Shown: piece after piece, positions 45,501 to 54,706 of the stretch
Layout: the number at the start of each line of letters is the position of its first letter
Position numbering within the stretch: position 1 is the first letter of the stretch
Source: Desulfovibrio gilichinskyi
GTDB taxonomy: Bacteria; Desulfobacterota; Desulfovibrionia; Desulfovibrionales; Desulfovibrionaceae
Length of the DNA: 64,000 bases
Direction: 5' to 3'
NCBI RefSeq assembly: GCF_900177375.1
Contig: NZ_FWZU01000003.1
Coordinates: forward strand, 310,001-374,000
Notes under the pieces: generated by a model
Told to the model about the DNA's origin: nothing
The model's database searches: none
The model's input: the letters and a program-made list of their open reading frames with translations, nothing else
Program-made: the position numbers and the translations under genes

Positions 45501-46349
45501 GGTAAATCATATCTTTTTGAGCTAATCGAAGATTATCTGTTATGGTATGAGAAGCTGGATGATAAACCTAGTTGTTTCTTGTGGTATGGGCAGAAGTCAG
45601 AACCTGAAGTGTTTAGGCTTAAGGAGTTACGTGAAATTATTTCATCGCTGATTGATACTCGCCATCAAACAATTCGTAAGCGTAGAGAGGCTTTTGCGCA
45701 ACGGCCGATTATAACTGAAAATAGTGAGTTTAAATGCTCTTTCTGTGGTTGTCCTGTTTCGAATGAACTTGTGTGGGGAGAAAAGAATGGCAGAAAGTAT
45801 TGCAGTGTGTGCGAACAATCTAAATGGGTTAAAGATGAAGAAACTTACGAACAGCTTATAGTCGAGATTTCAAGTTGGATGTGCCGCAGGTTCAACTTGA
45901 ATGGTATAATTGACTCGTGTCATGTTCACATTGTCAGTCCGGAGACTTTGGCAAAATCTGTAGGAACATTACACCCGTGTTTAGGTTCAGCTCCGCGAAA
46001 TCTTGGTGTTGCTGTTAAAGAAAAGAGCGGCATCATTAGAATTTATATTGAAAATATGATGCCGGAATATATAGCTGTGTCCACGATTGTGCATGAACTG
46101 ACGCATGTTTGGCAATTTGGTGATCTTGATCACTCATTAAGTGATATTTCGTTGTCGGAACTTGAAGGGCATGCAACGTGGGTTGAGATTGCTTACCTCA
46201 CTGAAAAAGGTATGGGAGCTTCTTATGTAAAACGACTTGCTGAAGCAACTGATAAATATGGCGAAGGGTATCGGCTGATAAAGCAAGCGATAAGAGGTAC
46301 GGGTGGCGATCCGTTCAAATATATAAGTAATTTAGTTCCTAAGGTTTAA
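42582..46349 (+). CDS. giant membrane protein: helicase-like region plus C-terminal DA1-like zinc peptidase
   Basis: ATG 42582 has GGAGG at 42570-42574 and overlaps the preceding stop by eight bases. The 1255-residue protein has about five hydrophobic helices in the first 210 residues. From about residue 285 to 460 the order of motifs mimics an SF2 helicase: 'LLEALWRGKDLLVVAG' where Walker A should be, 'DVLITSPHELLLKRL', 'KIIVLNIDES' where DEAH should be (about residue 407), then 'ILRILRDICGEDLQMIYLT'. The catalytic residues are missing, so it is probably inactive as a helicase. The C-terminal 210 residues have a four-cysteine zinc ribbon (CSFC...CSVC, about residue 1052) and 'HELTHVWQF' (HExxH, about residue 1171) followed by 'LSELEGHATWVE', the pattern of a DA1-like LIM-peptidase. 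It is the last gene of the operon and lies before a terminator. Confidence 0.78.
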   Translation: MYSSLPFIIGFAGLIAVWAFSLPRNSRYRMLPLVYLIFGITVFFYSFLRVFPEVLSSLEGLFGDNPQNKQFFILYFNAGFIVTFAVFMAFFRAGGWACRIVVRSQKKTKFFAALKKICSNEAVNGDYSRSKDKKIPFGYRKGLQNKILMNPEFKIWGIFLNILALFFIIASLVAHVVAPQGLLDSTVLKYPVLLTLTFMVTGLYFSGLCRESRTKLTSEDGSGGLSGKCGDLYDSIGKVFRCSILFASGLNSNKAKYFADQSSLITDQRLVAIIRATSGYFPRGFSEMHRKLLEALWRGKDLLVVAGMYDEISPILFSGIQYDIQRLNRIVVFTSSLQGSRQRKEEEAWLSRWLEDGSIYSKNAIAMVGFENFTGQEDVLITSPHELLLKRLDSETVREWVEQVSKIIVLNIDESVFSNILPAASILRILRDICGEDLQMIYLTDDYDASVKVVARAYLGGHPEKYTFRGKKPESYCYRFFDLNDSSNYLTALGGISAYVAPENSLAAFMLSSGVYSVQLQGFNKTAWNEFVSRMDDVELGSLNRGAYSSNVEIRTRPMLGKISDAAIIISRDDSYNLPLTLSKTLESSNDHLMANIFSPRYLLRDYFLEYLDFYLENPLQKFAPLLSRDKTGVALLVYERLLVEEMDEKSIRQFVDSFFYADELSGATVDDNLRAVFDYAYNKKSDISSYFTIRDEMVFDDDANDFVPVAKYKISRQMSEDWAMAHRLTFKFKDPSGKTIKKAFGHQIVQNCLPGQVHCYNGEAYRISSINIAGKFVNVEYVLPDDERSYRHKVKIECHGCNEVLARENDGKNAGSYYLDSTIEDCFYSIKTEGYFEFSDGVNLGENKYKYIPINDPLTRTMIHGRRLRWEISSLESLPLDVDSKISFTFAILVKEMLQSMFPDLHQYLHVIPVRQPEIAGDPVAENLQLATRVSALPEVEDINKIGGNLGIGIEIFEDSIVDMGLCRAIEAGKSYLFELIEDYLLWYEKLDDKPSCFLWYGQKSEPEVFRLKELREIISSLIDTRHQTIRKRREAFAQRPIITENSEFKCSFCGCPVSNELVWGEKNGRKYCSVCEQSKWVKDEETYEQLIVEISSWMCRRFNLNGIIDSCHVHIVSPETLAKSVGTLHPCLGSAPRNLGVAVKEKSGIIRIYIENMMPEYIAVSTIVHELTHVWQFGDLDHSLSDISLSELEGHATWVEIAYLTEKGMGASYVKRLAEATDKYGEGYRLIKQAIRGTGGDPFKYISNLVPKV

Positions 46350-46368
46350 CGGTGCTGTTTTTATTGCA

Positions 46369-46400
46369 GAAAGGGCCAAATCTTGTGATTTGGCCCTTTC
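46369..46400. terminator. hairpin terminator at the end of the vWA/tubulin-like operon
   Basis: GAAAGGGCCAAATC (46369-46382) pairs perfectly with GATTTGGCCCTTTC (46387-46400), loop of four; it lies between the operon end and the convergent LysR gene and can serve both. Confidence 0.8.
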
Positions 46401-46428
46401 TATTATTTAGCGAAATATATTAGTATAC

Positions 46429-47316
46429 TTATATTTGTATATGCTCTTTATAAAAATCTAGAAAATTTTCAATCAGTGGTGTCACTCTGTCCGGACTCCA
46501 TATCATTGCCACTTCCATAGGATCCGACTCAGCCTCAATAGGCTTTAGAACAACTCCCTTCGGCATGATGTGTTCTGATCCACAGTCAACAAAAGTCCAT
46601 CCCATACCTGCCGCTACAAAAATAGTGCCTGTGTGTTTACGTTGATATTTCATTCCAAGTTTCAGTTCCAATCCAGCCTTTTTAAACTGCTTTTGTACTT
46701 CTTTAACACGCAGTTGGCAGTAAGCTTCTCTGCTGCAAATATATGGAATAGTCGCCAAATCCTGCAGAGTCAGGATTTTTTTATTCGCAAGATCATGACT
46801 GGCTGGAATTGCCGCACATGAAGATGCTCGTTGCACAACTATATGTGATAAATTTTGTATTTCGGTTATATTTAAAGTGATAAAGCCAACATGGCGATTT
46901 CCTTCAATTACGTTAGTAATTTGTTGCAGGCTTGTCTCATCATGTAGAACCATCTCTACTTGTGGAAACTTTTTCATAAAGTCTCCTACAATATCAGGGA
47001 AGGCAGAGGATAGAGTCAGATAGACAAAGCTGACATGAAGTTTTCCGGCTGTCCCATCGCCCATGGCTTGCAGGGTAGTTCTGGCCCGGGAATCATTTCG
47101 CAGCATTTCCTTGGCTTCATCTAAAAAATACTTTCCAGCATCGGTTAACTCCACCTTGCGGTTTGTGCGCTTAAACAGCTGTGTACCAAGCTCTTCTTCC
47201 AAACTTTGAATTTGCCTGCTTAGTGGTGGTTGCTGAATATGTAGCCGTTCAGCAGCTTTTCCGAAGTGCAGTTCTTCCGCCACTGCTTCAAAATAACGTA
47301 ATTGACGCATTCTCAT
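46429..47316 (-). CDS. LysR-family transcriptional regulator
   Basis: The 295-residue protein has the LysR helix-turn-helix ('QLRYFEAVAEELHFGKAA', 'QPPLSRQIQSLEEELGTQLF') and an effector-binding domain. It is close in its HTH to the regulator at 15362. The start is uncertain between ATG 47316 and ATG 47310, neither with a strong ribosome-binding site. It is divergent from the secreted-protein gene at 47410, with about 93 bases between, so that gene may be its target. Confidence 0.92.
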   Translation of the reverse strand: MRMRQLRYFEAVAEELHFGKAAERLHIQQPPLSRQIQSLEEELGTQLFKRTNRKVELTDAGKYFLDEAKEMLRNDSRARTTLQAMGDGTAGKLHVSFVYLTLSSAFPDIVGDFMKKFPQVEMVLHDETSLQQITNVIEGNRHVGFITLNITEIQNLSHIVVQRASSCAAIPASHDLANKKILTLQDLATIPYICSREAYCQLRVKEVQKQFKKAGLELKLGMKYQRKHTGTIFVAAGMGWTFVDCGSEHIMPKGVVLKPIEAESDPMEVAMIWSPDRVTPLIENFLDFYKEHIQI

Positions 47317-47409
47317 ATGATGTCTTTTAGGTATTAATAAGAGTTAAAATGGTATTGGATTTGTATCATAGCGTGCCATACAAAAGATTAAACAACAAGG
47401 AGGCATCAA

Positions 47410-47823
47410 ATGAGTTTTAAATTTTTGAGTGTTGTTATTATGTGTTTAATTTTCAGTGTGATTCTTATCGGCACATCATGTTCAGTCTTTGCAGGTGAAG
47501 AAAAATCAGGATTGCTTGTAGCTGCTGGAAGAACATGCCATTACTTAGCAGAACAGTCAGAAGGTAAAGTCTATATTGTCTATCCGGATGGTGAACGACA
47601 GCTGCTTGCAGAAGGATTTGGAATAATTTCAGGGTTGGCAGCTTCGCATGATAACTCTGTTTATTTAGTTTCAAAGAGTAAAAAAAGGCTTTTCAGGATA
47701 GATAGTGGCGGTAAGGTTCAAATGGTGAGAAAAATAGATGATGTTCCACAGGCAATTATTGTGGACCGAGATGGCGCAGTGAAATTTATAACTGAAGATG
47801 GAATCAAGCTCGTAGAGGATTGA
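47410..47823 (+). CDS. secreted beta-propeller-like fragment protein
   Basis: The 137-residue product begins with a hydrophobic signal segment (about residues 6-28, ending 'SVFAGEE'). The mature part has short repeats such as 'GKVYIVYPDGERQLLAEGF', 'NSVYLVSKSKKRLFRIDSGG' and 'VDRDGAVKFITEDG', which resemble strands of an NHL/SMP-30-type propeller but amount to only two or three blades. AAGGAGG precedes the ATG. It probably depends on the divergent LysR regulator. A strong palindromic terminator follows. Function unknown. Confidence 0.7.
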   Translation: MSFKFLSVVIMCLIFSVILIGTSCSVFAGEEKSGLLVAAGRTCHYLAEQSEGKVYIVYPDGERQLLAEGFGIISGLAASHDNSVYLVSKSKKRLFRIDSGGKVQMVRKIDDVPQAIIVDRDGAVKFITEDGIKLVED

Positions 47824-47860
47824 TTAATTGTATGAATAGTTATTTTGCAGAGAAGATAAA

Positions 47861-47898
47861 AAGAAAGCTTCTTACATTATAATGTAAGAAGCTTTCTT
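47861..47898. terminator. palindromic bidirectional terminator
   Basis: AAGAAAGCTTCTTACATT (47861-47878) is the perfect complement of 47881-47898, with T-rich tails on both strands; it ends the secreted-protein gene on plus and the tRNA-Glu transcript on minus. Confidence 0.85.
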
Positions 47899-47904
47899 TT
47901 TTAG

Positions 47905-47982
47905 TGGCGTTCCCAAGGGGATTTGAACCCCTGTCGCCTGCGTGAAAGGCAGGTGTCCTAGGCCAGGCTAGACGATGGGAAC
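47905..47982 (-). tRNA. tRNA-Glu (anticodon TTC)
   Basis: On the minus strand the sequence folds as a 78-base tRNA with encoded CCA: acceptor GTTCCCA/TGGGAAC, anticodon loop CTTTCAC giving TTC, and T-arm AGGGG TTCAAAT CCCCT. It is the last of the minus-strand tRNA genes and is followed by the palindromic terminator. Confidence 0.96.
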
Positions 47983-48009
47983 GCATCTAAAATATGCTAA
48001 TTTACGTTG

Positions 48010-48084
48010 TGGCAGGGACACAAGGACTCGAACCTTGATTGACGGAACCAGAATCCGCTGTCCTGCCAATTGAACGATGTCCCT
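48010..48084 (-). tRNA. tRNA-Gln (anticodon CTG)
   Basis: A 75-base cloverleaf with encoded CCA: acceptor AGGGACA/TGTCCCT, anticodon stem GCGGA/TCCGT around TTCTGGT giving CTG, and T-arm CAAGG TTCGAGT CCTTG. An identical copy is at 48733-48807. Confidence 0.95.
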
Positions 48085-48444
48085 GCAACGAGAAGTTTTT
48101 CTATGTGGATTGTTTCATTCTGTCAACAACTTATCACACTGTTTTTGGAAGAATATATAAACTTGTTAATTTTAGTAATATTAGCTGGTTGGTCGTACTT
48201 TAAATTTCGATTCTAAAGGTATTTTATACCAATATGGGGTCAAGGTTCTGCTGTATGCAGCTTAGAAGCCTTAAATGGTCTCTGCCGGGCTAAAGTCGGC
48301 ACGTAATGGTAAGGGTGCATCTGTGAATATAGCTTAAGATAAGTTGTGCCGCAGGTATATGGGGTCTGTGAAAAGAAGTGAGATTTTTGCTTTTACAAAC
48401 GAAGAAAGGACTGAATCTTACGATTCAGTCCTTTTTCAAATTCG
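48085..48444. other. spacer between the two tRNA blocks
   Basis: About 360 bases without a supported gene. It contains the minus-strand terminator at 48405-48434; the rest shows no open frame with a ribosome-binding site. Confidence 0.4.
48405..48434 (-). terminator. hairpin terminator of the upstream tRNA group
   Basis: AAAGGACTGAATC (48405-48417) pairs with GATTCAGTCCTTT (48422-48434) around a four-base loop, directly downstream of the minus-strand tRNA-Glu at 48445-48522. Confidence 0.75.
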
Positions 48445-48522
48445 TGGCGTCCCCAAGGGGATTTGAACCCCTGTCGCCTGCGTGAAAGGCAGGTGTCCTG
48501 GGCCAGGCTAGACGATGGGGAC
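48445..48522 (-). tRNA. tRNA-Glu (anticodon TTC), variant copy
   Basis: A 78-base tRNA nearly identical to the two other Glu genes but with acceptor GTCCCCA/TGGGGAC and one D-loop change; the pairing is compensated, so it is functional by structure. CCA is encoded. Confidence 0.96.
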
Positions 48523-48632
48523 GCATCTAAAATATCGTACCTGCTTCTGCGAGCCTGATCGCGTTTATGAAGCCGGTTAAGTTGCAGCCAGCGAGACTCT
48601 ATTGGCGTTAACGAGTCATCACTTTTTTTGAT

Positions 48633-48710
48633 TGGCGTTCCCAAGGGGATTTGAACCCCTGTCGCCTGCGTGAAAGGCAGGTGTCCTAGGCCAGGCTAGA
48701 CGATGGGAAC
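48633..48710 (-). tRNA. tRNA-Glu (anticodon TTC)
   Basis: A 78-base tRNA identical in sequence to the copy at 47905-47982, with encoded CCA. It lies 22 bases from the tRNA-Gln upstream in transcription order. Confidence 0.96.
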
Positions 48711-48732
48711 GCATTAATCAAAATAGTGTTGC

Positions 48733-48807
48733 TGGCAGGGACACAAGGACTCGAACCTTGATTGACGGAACCAGAATCCGCTGTCCTGCCAATTGAACGA
48801 TGTCCCT
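48733..48807 (-). tRNA. tRNA-Gln (anticodon CTG)
   Basis: A 75-base tRNA identical to the copy at 48010-48084. It is the first tRNA of the minus-strand group. Confidence 0.95.
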
Positions 48808-48879
48808 GCAACGAGAAGAGTGTTTATTTGGATTAGCTCTCGCTGTCAATAACAATCTTCAAATATTTTCAAAATAAAC

Positions 48880-49227
48880 TTAAACGGCTCTTGCCATAGC
48901 GCGAGTGCGTTTTTTCAGCTTATTGATTTTGCGGCGTAACAAAGAGCGATCCTTGCGTGCTTCAATTTTAACTTTATCTTCACGCATGGTTTTGATCTGA
49001 CCTTTGATGGTAATGATCTGATCTTTATAAGGGGATACAGAACCTTCTTCTTCAACGATTCCGAGAAATTCTTTAACATTGGCAATAATAGCCGCTTTGT
49101 CCATTCCAGAAACGCCGGCAATCAAAGGCATCTTGTTGATGCAGAGTTCGCGGAGTTCTTTGGTGGTCATTTTGTCAAGTGGTTTCTTAAGTGCAAGGCT
49201 TTCAAGTGTAATTTTTTCTTCGCTCAT
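48880..49227 (-). CDS. small basic helical protein, hypothetical
   Basis: The 115-residue protein has an N-terminal segment 'LDKMTTKELRELCINKM' reminiscent of a Rho-N/SAP-like helical motif, and a strongly basic, coiled-coil C-terminus ('RRKINKLKKRTRAMAR'), suggesting nucleic-acid binding. AAGGAG precedes the ATG. It is 36 bases downstream of the DUF721 gene and probably co-transcribed. Function unknown. Confidence 0.78.
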   Translation of the reverse strand: MSEEKITLESLALKKPLDKMTTKELRELCINKMPLIAGVSGMDKAAIIANVKEFLGIVEEEGSVSPYKDQIITIKGQIKTMREDKVKIEARKDRSLLRRKINKLKKRTRAMARAV

Positions 49228-49263
49228 GATATTCTCCTTAGTGCCGTCTCCGGCTATGAAATC

Positions 49264-49767
49264 TTATGAATTTTCAAACAGACGGACGTACTTCAGATAA
49301 CATCTGCCGACCGCCGATTCTGGATCAAATTTGTCTTTCATCCCGCCAATTTTGCCGGGCTTCTTGATCTTAGGCATTTTGACAGGGATTCGCGCTAATT
49401 CGTACCCGTCCAATGGAACCCTGCCGTTTAACAGCTCGAATAGTACTTTGTCAAAGACTTCTTCGCCAAAAAAGGAATTAATTCTGAGAAGAATTTCCGG
49501 GGCGAAGTAAGAAAGCTCTTGCGCGGCGACAGAATCCTCCGCTGCAAGGATTAAAGTTGTTTTGCGGTGACCAAGCGGTTTCGCAAATTCAGCAAGTTCT
49601 CCCATAAGCTCCGGCCATGCTTTCCACAGCTTCGGAATCATGAGCTTTTTGTCGCCGTCAATAACGGAAACGAACTGTCCCATTGCTTCCCCCATGGTGC
49701 GCATATTGCGTTGCCTTGGGTGAAATAATCTTTTTGGAGGTCCTGAATATTTAGTCTTTCTAATCAT
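49264..49767 (-). CDS. DUF721 (DciA-like) protein
   Basis: The 167-residue protein contains the DUF721 core: 'LMIPKLWKAWPELMGELAEFAKPLGHRKTTLIL' type sequence (about residues 42-75) and 'AQELSYFAPEILLRINSFFG'. DUF721 includes DciA, the helicase-loading factor of bacteria that lack DnaC. Whether this copy is the replicative DciA is not certain: the C-terminal extension is short, and no dnaA or helicase gene adjoins. Confidence 0.75.
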   Translation of the reverse strand: MIRKTKYSGPPKRLFHPRQRNMRTMGEAMGQFVSVIDGDKKLMIPKLWKAWPELMGELAEFAKPLGHRKTTLILAAEDSVAAQELSYFAPEILLRINSFFGEEVFDKVLFELLNGRVPLDGYELARIPVKMPKIKKPGKIGGMKDKFDPESAVGRCYLKYVRLFENS

Positions 49768-49947
49768 AAGTCTAATCTTAAAATCTATGTTGATACAATA
49801 ATGATTGTCTATACATTAAATGGTCAGAGCGCAATATATTCCGTGCAGCTGAGTATAGCAAATTTATAACTATATAAGATACTGTTTATCGGAGTATAGT
49901 ATTTCTTTTTAATTATGCTTGACTCCGCCGGATTCTGCAGATACTTC

Positions 49948-49995
49948 TTGTGAATATTGTTATATAAAGATGTTGTTATGTTGTTATCTTTTGTC
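49948..49995 (+). promoter_or_regulatory. candidate SahR operator and promoter region
   Basis: AAAGAT (49966-49971) and ATCTTT (49986-49991) form an inverted repeat in the AT-rich leader 25-50 bases before sahR. ArsR-type autoregulation at such a site is expected but unproven here. Confidence 0.35.
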
Positions 49996-50015
49996 GTCTT
50001 GTGACGAGGTTATGG

Positions 50016-52381
<2,366 letters not shown>

Positions 52382-52386
52382 TTAGA

Positions 52387-52424
52387 AAAGCGGATTTCAA
52401 ACTTCTTTGAAATCCGCTTTTAGT
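52387..52424 (+). terminator. terminator of ahcY
   Basis: AAAGCGGATTTCAAA (52387-52401) and TTTGAAATCCGCTTT (52406-52420) are perfect complements with a four-base loop. Confidence 0.85.
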
Positions 52425-52438
52425 AGATAATTATTTAT

Positions 52439-52502
52439 ATAGTCCATCTGTTTTAATAGCCTGTTGTTTAAGACGAAAAGGCTATTAAAATGGATGGACT
52501 AT
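52439..52502. repeat. long inverted repeat, possible terminator
   Basis: The 24-base arms 52439-52462 and 52479-52502 pair with two mismatches around a 16-base loop and are followed by T-rich sequence on the plus strand. On the minus strand it lies directly after the remnant open frame at 52519-52698 and could be its terminator. Confidence 0.55.
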
Positions 52503-52518
52503 TATTTTTTTATCAAAA

Positions 52519-52698
52519 TTAACCTTTACATTTAGTATATAATGAGTAAATAGACCTCACCTCAGCGTGACTGGACTCACAGAAATCCTCTTTGCCATTC
52601 ATTGGTAAATCTATTCCGTATTGAACCGGATTAAGATCAAATTCATGTTCCAGAGCTTCAGATAAATACCCTCCGAAATAATCGGAATACGACCGCCG
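52519..52698 (-). pseudogene. possible decayed gene fragment
   Basis: A minus-strand frame bounded by a TGA at 52699-52701 and ending at 52519 reads as ordinary protein ('GGYLSEALEHEFDLNPVQYG' and 'CESSHAEVRSIYSLYTKC') but has no usable start codon. The frame immediately upstream ('GEYITTARDGGRIPI') joins it only by a frameshift. Together with the following inverted repeat it looks like a broken gene. No family recognised. Confidence 0.3.
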
Positions 52699-52743
52699 TC
52701 ACGCGCCGTCGTTATATATTCTCCTTTCACACCAGGAATACTT

Positions 52744-54048
52744 GTGAATTTTGATTCATTTTCATTTGACCGGCGCTTAGTCTCCGGAATCAACACTTGC
52801 GGCTATACTACGCCAACCCCAATTCAGGTTCGTGCAATACCGGAAGTTCTTAAAGGTAAGGACGTTATGGGACTTGCCCAGACCGGAACCGGCAAAACTG
52901 CTGCTTTTGCTTTACCAATTCTACAGCGTCTGCTTGACAGCAACGCCCCTACTCAAGGCCCTGTCCGCGCTTTAGTGCTTGCTCCAACGCGAGAACTTGC
53001 TCTGCAGATTCATGAGAATTTTATTTCTCTTGGCAAACAGACTGGCATTCGCAGTGCTGCCGTCTTCGGTGGCGTCGGTGCTAATCCTCAGATTAAAGCA
53101 GCCAACAAAGCTACTGTTATAGTCGCATGCCCCGGCAGACTTATTGATCTTCTTAATCAGGGCATGCTCAAACTTGATAAAGTAGAAGTTCTGGTTCTTG
53201 ATGAAGCAGACCGTATGCTTGATATGGGCTTTATGCCGGATATTAAGAAGATTCTTGCCCGTCTGCCTGTAAATCGCCAGAATTTACTTTTCTCAGCGAC
53301 CATGCCTCACGATATTCGTGACCTTGCTGGTAAAATCCTTGTTAATCCTGCCACTGTTCAGGTTGACAATACAGCTCCGGCAATACGTGTAGGGCATGAA
53401 TTTTATCCTGTTCATCCGGGGCTTAAAGCACCCCTTTTGGAAACTCTTCTTGATGTAACTAAATATGAAAGCGTCCTTATTTTTACGCGTACTAAACATC
53501 GCGCAAAAAATCTGGCCAGAAAGCTAAGTTTCAGAGGGCATGAGTCTACATTTTTGCAGGGAAACATGAGTCAGAATCAGCGTCAACGAGCACTTGACGG
53601 ATTTAAAGACGGAACTTTTAAAGTAATGGTCGCGACCGATATCGCTGCCCGCGGAATCGATTGTGAACGCATTACCCATGTTATCAACTTTGATGTGCCT
53701 GACACTGCTGAAACATATACTCACCGTATCGGTCGTACCGGTCGCGCCGGTCGCGCCGGAATGGCTTTAAGTCTGGTTACAAACGAAGATGAACGTCTGA
53801 TGCGGGAAATTGAAAAGATTGTCGGGAAATCAATTGAGCATCGCAAGATTGCTGAATTTGATTACGATCAGCCTTGTAAAAGCCAGCCGGGTCTTGATAG
53901 AGCGGGGCGTGCTCCGGCAGCTCCTAAACGTGCTTACGGAGCTGACAAAAAAGAGAGCCGTGGTAGATCAGGAAGACCTTCAGGCAGACCTGCAGGTAAA
54001 TTTGCCGGCAAGGCTTCCGGAAAGCCTTCAGGTCGTGTAAAACGTTAA
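52744..54048 (+). CDS. rhlE: DEAD-box RNA helicase (RhlE-like)
   Basis: The 434-residue protein has the DEAD-box set in order: Q-motif region 'GYTTPTPIQVRAIP', 'AQTGTGKTAAFALP', 'APTRELALQI', 'VLDEADRMLDMGF', 'LFSATMP', 'IFTRTKHRAKNLARKL', 'ATDIAARGIDCE', 'HRIGRTGRAGRAG'. The C-terminal tail of about 60 residues is basic and rich in Lys/Arg/Gly/Ser/Pro, typical of RhlE. GTG is the start, with AGGA upstream. RhlE-type helicases remodel RNA in ribosome assembly and decay. The RRM protein gene at 54293 lies downstream; both may belong to an RNA-remodelling response. Confidence 0.92.
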   Translation: MNFDSFSFDRRLVSGINTCGYTTPTPIQVRAIPEVLKGKDVMGLAQTGTGKTAAFALPILQRLLDSNAPTQGPVRALVLAPTRELALQIHENFISLGKQTGIRSAAVFGGVGANPQIKAANKATVIVACPGRLIDLLNQGMLKLDKVEVLVLDEADRMLDMGFMPDIKKILARLPVNRQNLLFSATMPHDIRDLAGKILVNPATVQVDNTAPAIRVGHEFYPVHPGLKAPLLETLLDVTKYESVLIFTRTKHRAKNLARKLSFRGHESTFLQGNMSQNQRQRALDGFKDGTFKVMVATDIAARGIDCERITHVINFDVPDTAETYTHRIGRTGRAGRAGMALSLVTNEDERLMREIEKIVGKSIEHRKIAEFDYDQPCKSQPGLDRAGRAPAAPKRAYGADKKESRGRSGRPSGRPAGKFAGKASGKPSGRVKR

Positions 54049-54200
54049 TAAGAGATGCAATGTTAGGATCGAAATAGTTATTAGAGTTTTTTGTTTACTT
54101 TTATAATAATTTCTCTTGACTTCCTCTTTAGGTTAGTCCAAACTCGTCTCTATTGAATCGGTGACCTCTATGAAGGCATCGGTGGAAAGACAGAGATATC

Positions 54201-54238
54201 AAGGAGCAGCGTAGCATCTTGAGCGCTGTCCTTTTTAT
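54201..54238 (+). terminator. terminator-like hairpin upstream of the RRM gene
   Basis: AAGGA-CAGCG (54201-54211 with one bulged base) pairs with CGCTGTCCTT (54224-54233) and is followed by TTTTATAT. It could end the helicase transcript, a small RNA, or attenuate the RRM gene; a second small hairpin ATGGCAC/GTGCCAT follows at 54246-54263. Confidence 0.5.
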
Positions 54239-54292
54239 ATATTAAATGGCACATGGGTGCCATGCATCATCACTTTTTATGGAGAATATTGA

Positions 54293-54556
54293 ATGTCTAA
54301 GAACATCTATGTAGGCAACTTGCCTTGGTCAGCTAGTGAAGACGACGTCCGTGCAGCATTTGAAGCTTTCGGTGAAGTCATTTCCGTTAAACTTATTGAA
54401 GATAGAGAAACAGGCCGCCCACGCGGTTTCGGTTTCGTCGAAATGGACGATGCCGGTGCTCTTGAAGCTATCGACAACCTTGATGGCAAGGATTTCGATG
54501 GTCGTAACCTTAAGGTTAACGAAGCTAAACCTCGCGCAGAACGCCCACGCTGGTAG
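54293..54556 (+). CDS. RNA recognition motif (RRM) RNA-binding protein
   Basis: The 87-residue protein is a single RRM with RNP2 'IYVGNL' at residues 5-10 and RNP1 'RGFGFVEM' at about residues 44-51, plus a short acidic/basic tail. It has the expected length of bacterial and cyanobacterial RRM proteins, many of which respond to cold or stress. GGAGA lies nine bases before the ATG. A long leader with two hairpins precedes it, suggesting post-transcriptional control. Confidence 0.95.
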   Translation: MSKNIYVGNLPWSASEDDVRAAFEAFGEVISVKLIEDRETGRPRGFGFVEMDDAGALEAIDNLDGKDFDGRNLKVNEAKPRAERPRW

Positions 54557-54588
54557 TCATCAGTATATAGGCAGTATTTCTGCTCTTT

Positions 54589-54628
54589 GCGCCCGCTCCC
54601 CGAAAGGGAAGCGGGCGTTTCTTTTTTT
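54589..54628 (+). terminator. terminator of the RRM gene
   Basis: CGCCCGCT..CCC pairs with GGG..AGCGGGCG around CGAAA and is followed by TTTCTTTTTTT. Confidence 0.9.
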
Positions 54629-54706
54629 AATACCTTGCCGTTTTATATTAGGTGTGTTTAAACCTGACCTGAAATTAGTAATGCCTGTAATTATCTGGAG
54701 CTTATA

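Larger units (their letters stand above)
52382..52743. other. 362-base spacer between ahcY and the helicase gene
   Basis: It contains the ahcY terminator, a long inverted repeat (52439-52502) and a minus-strand coding-like remnant (52519-52698). The AGGA for the helicase start lies at about 52733. Confidence 0.5.

Noticed and set aside
48393-48644. 83-codon minus-strand frame over the tRNA genes
   Set aside because: It crosses a complete tRNA-Glu gene and a terminator, so it is not coding.
47905-48807. tRNA array as an integration (att) site of a mobile element
   Set aside because: No integrase, phage or conjugation gene is nearby; the repeats are whole tRNA copies, not partial att fragments.
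52439-52502. inverted repeat as a miniature transposable element
   Set aside because: No target-site duplication or second copy in the window; a terminator or hairpin is simpler.
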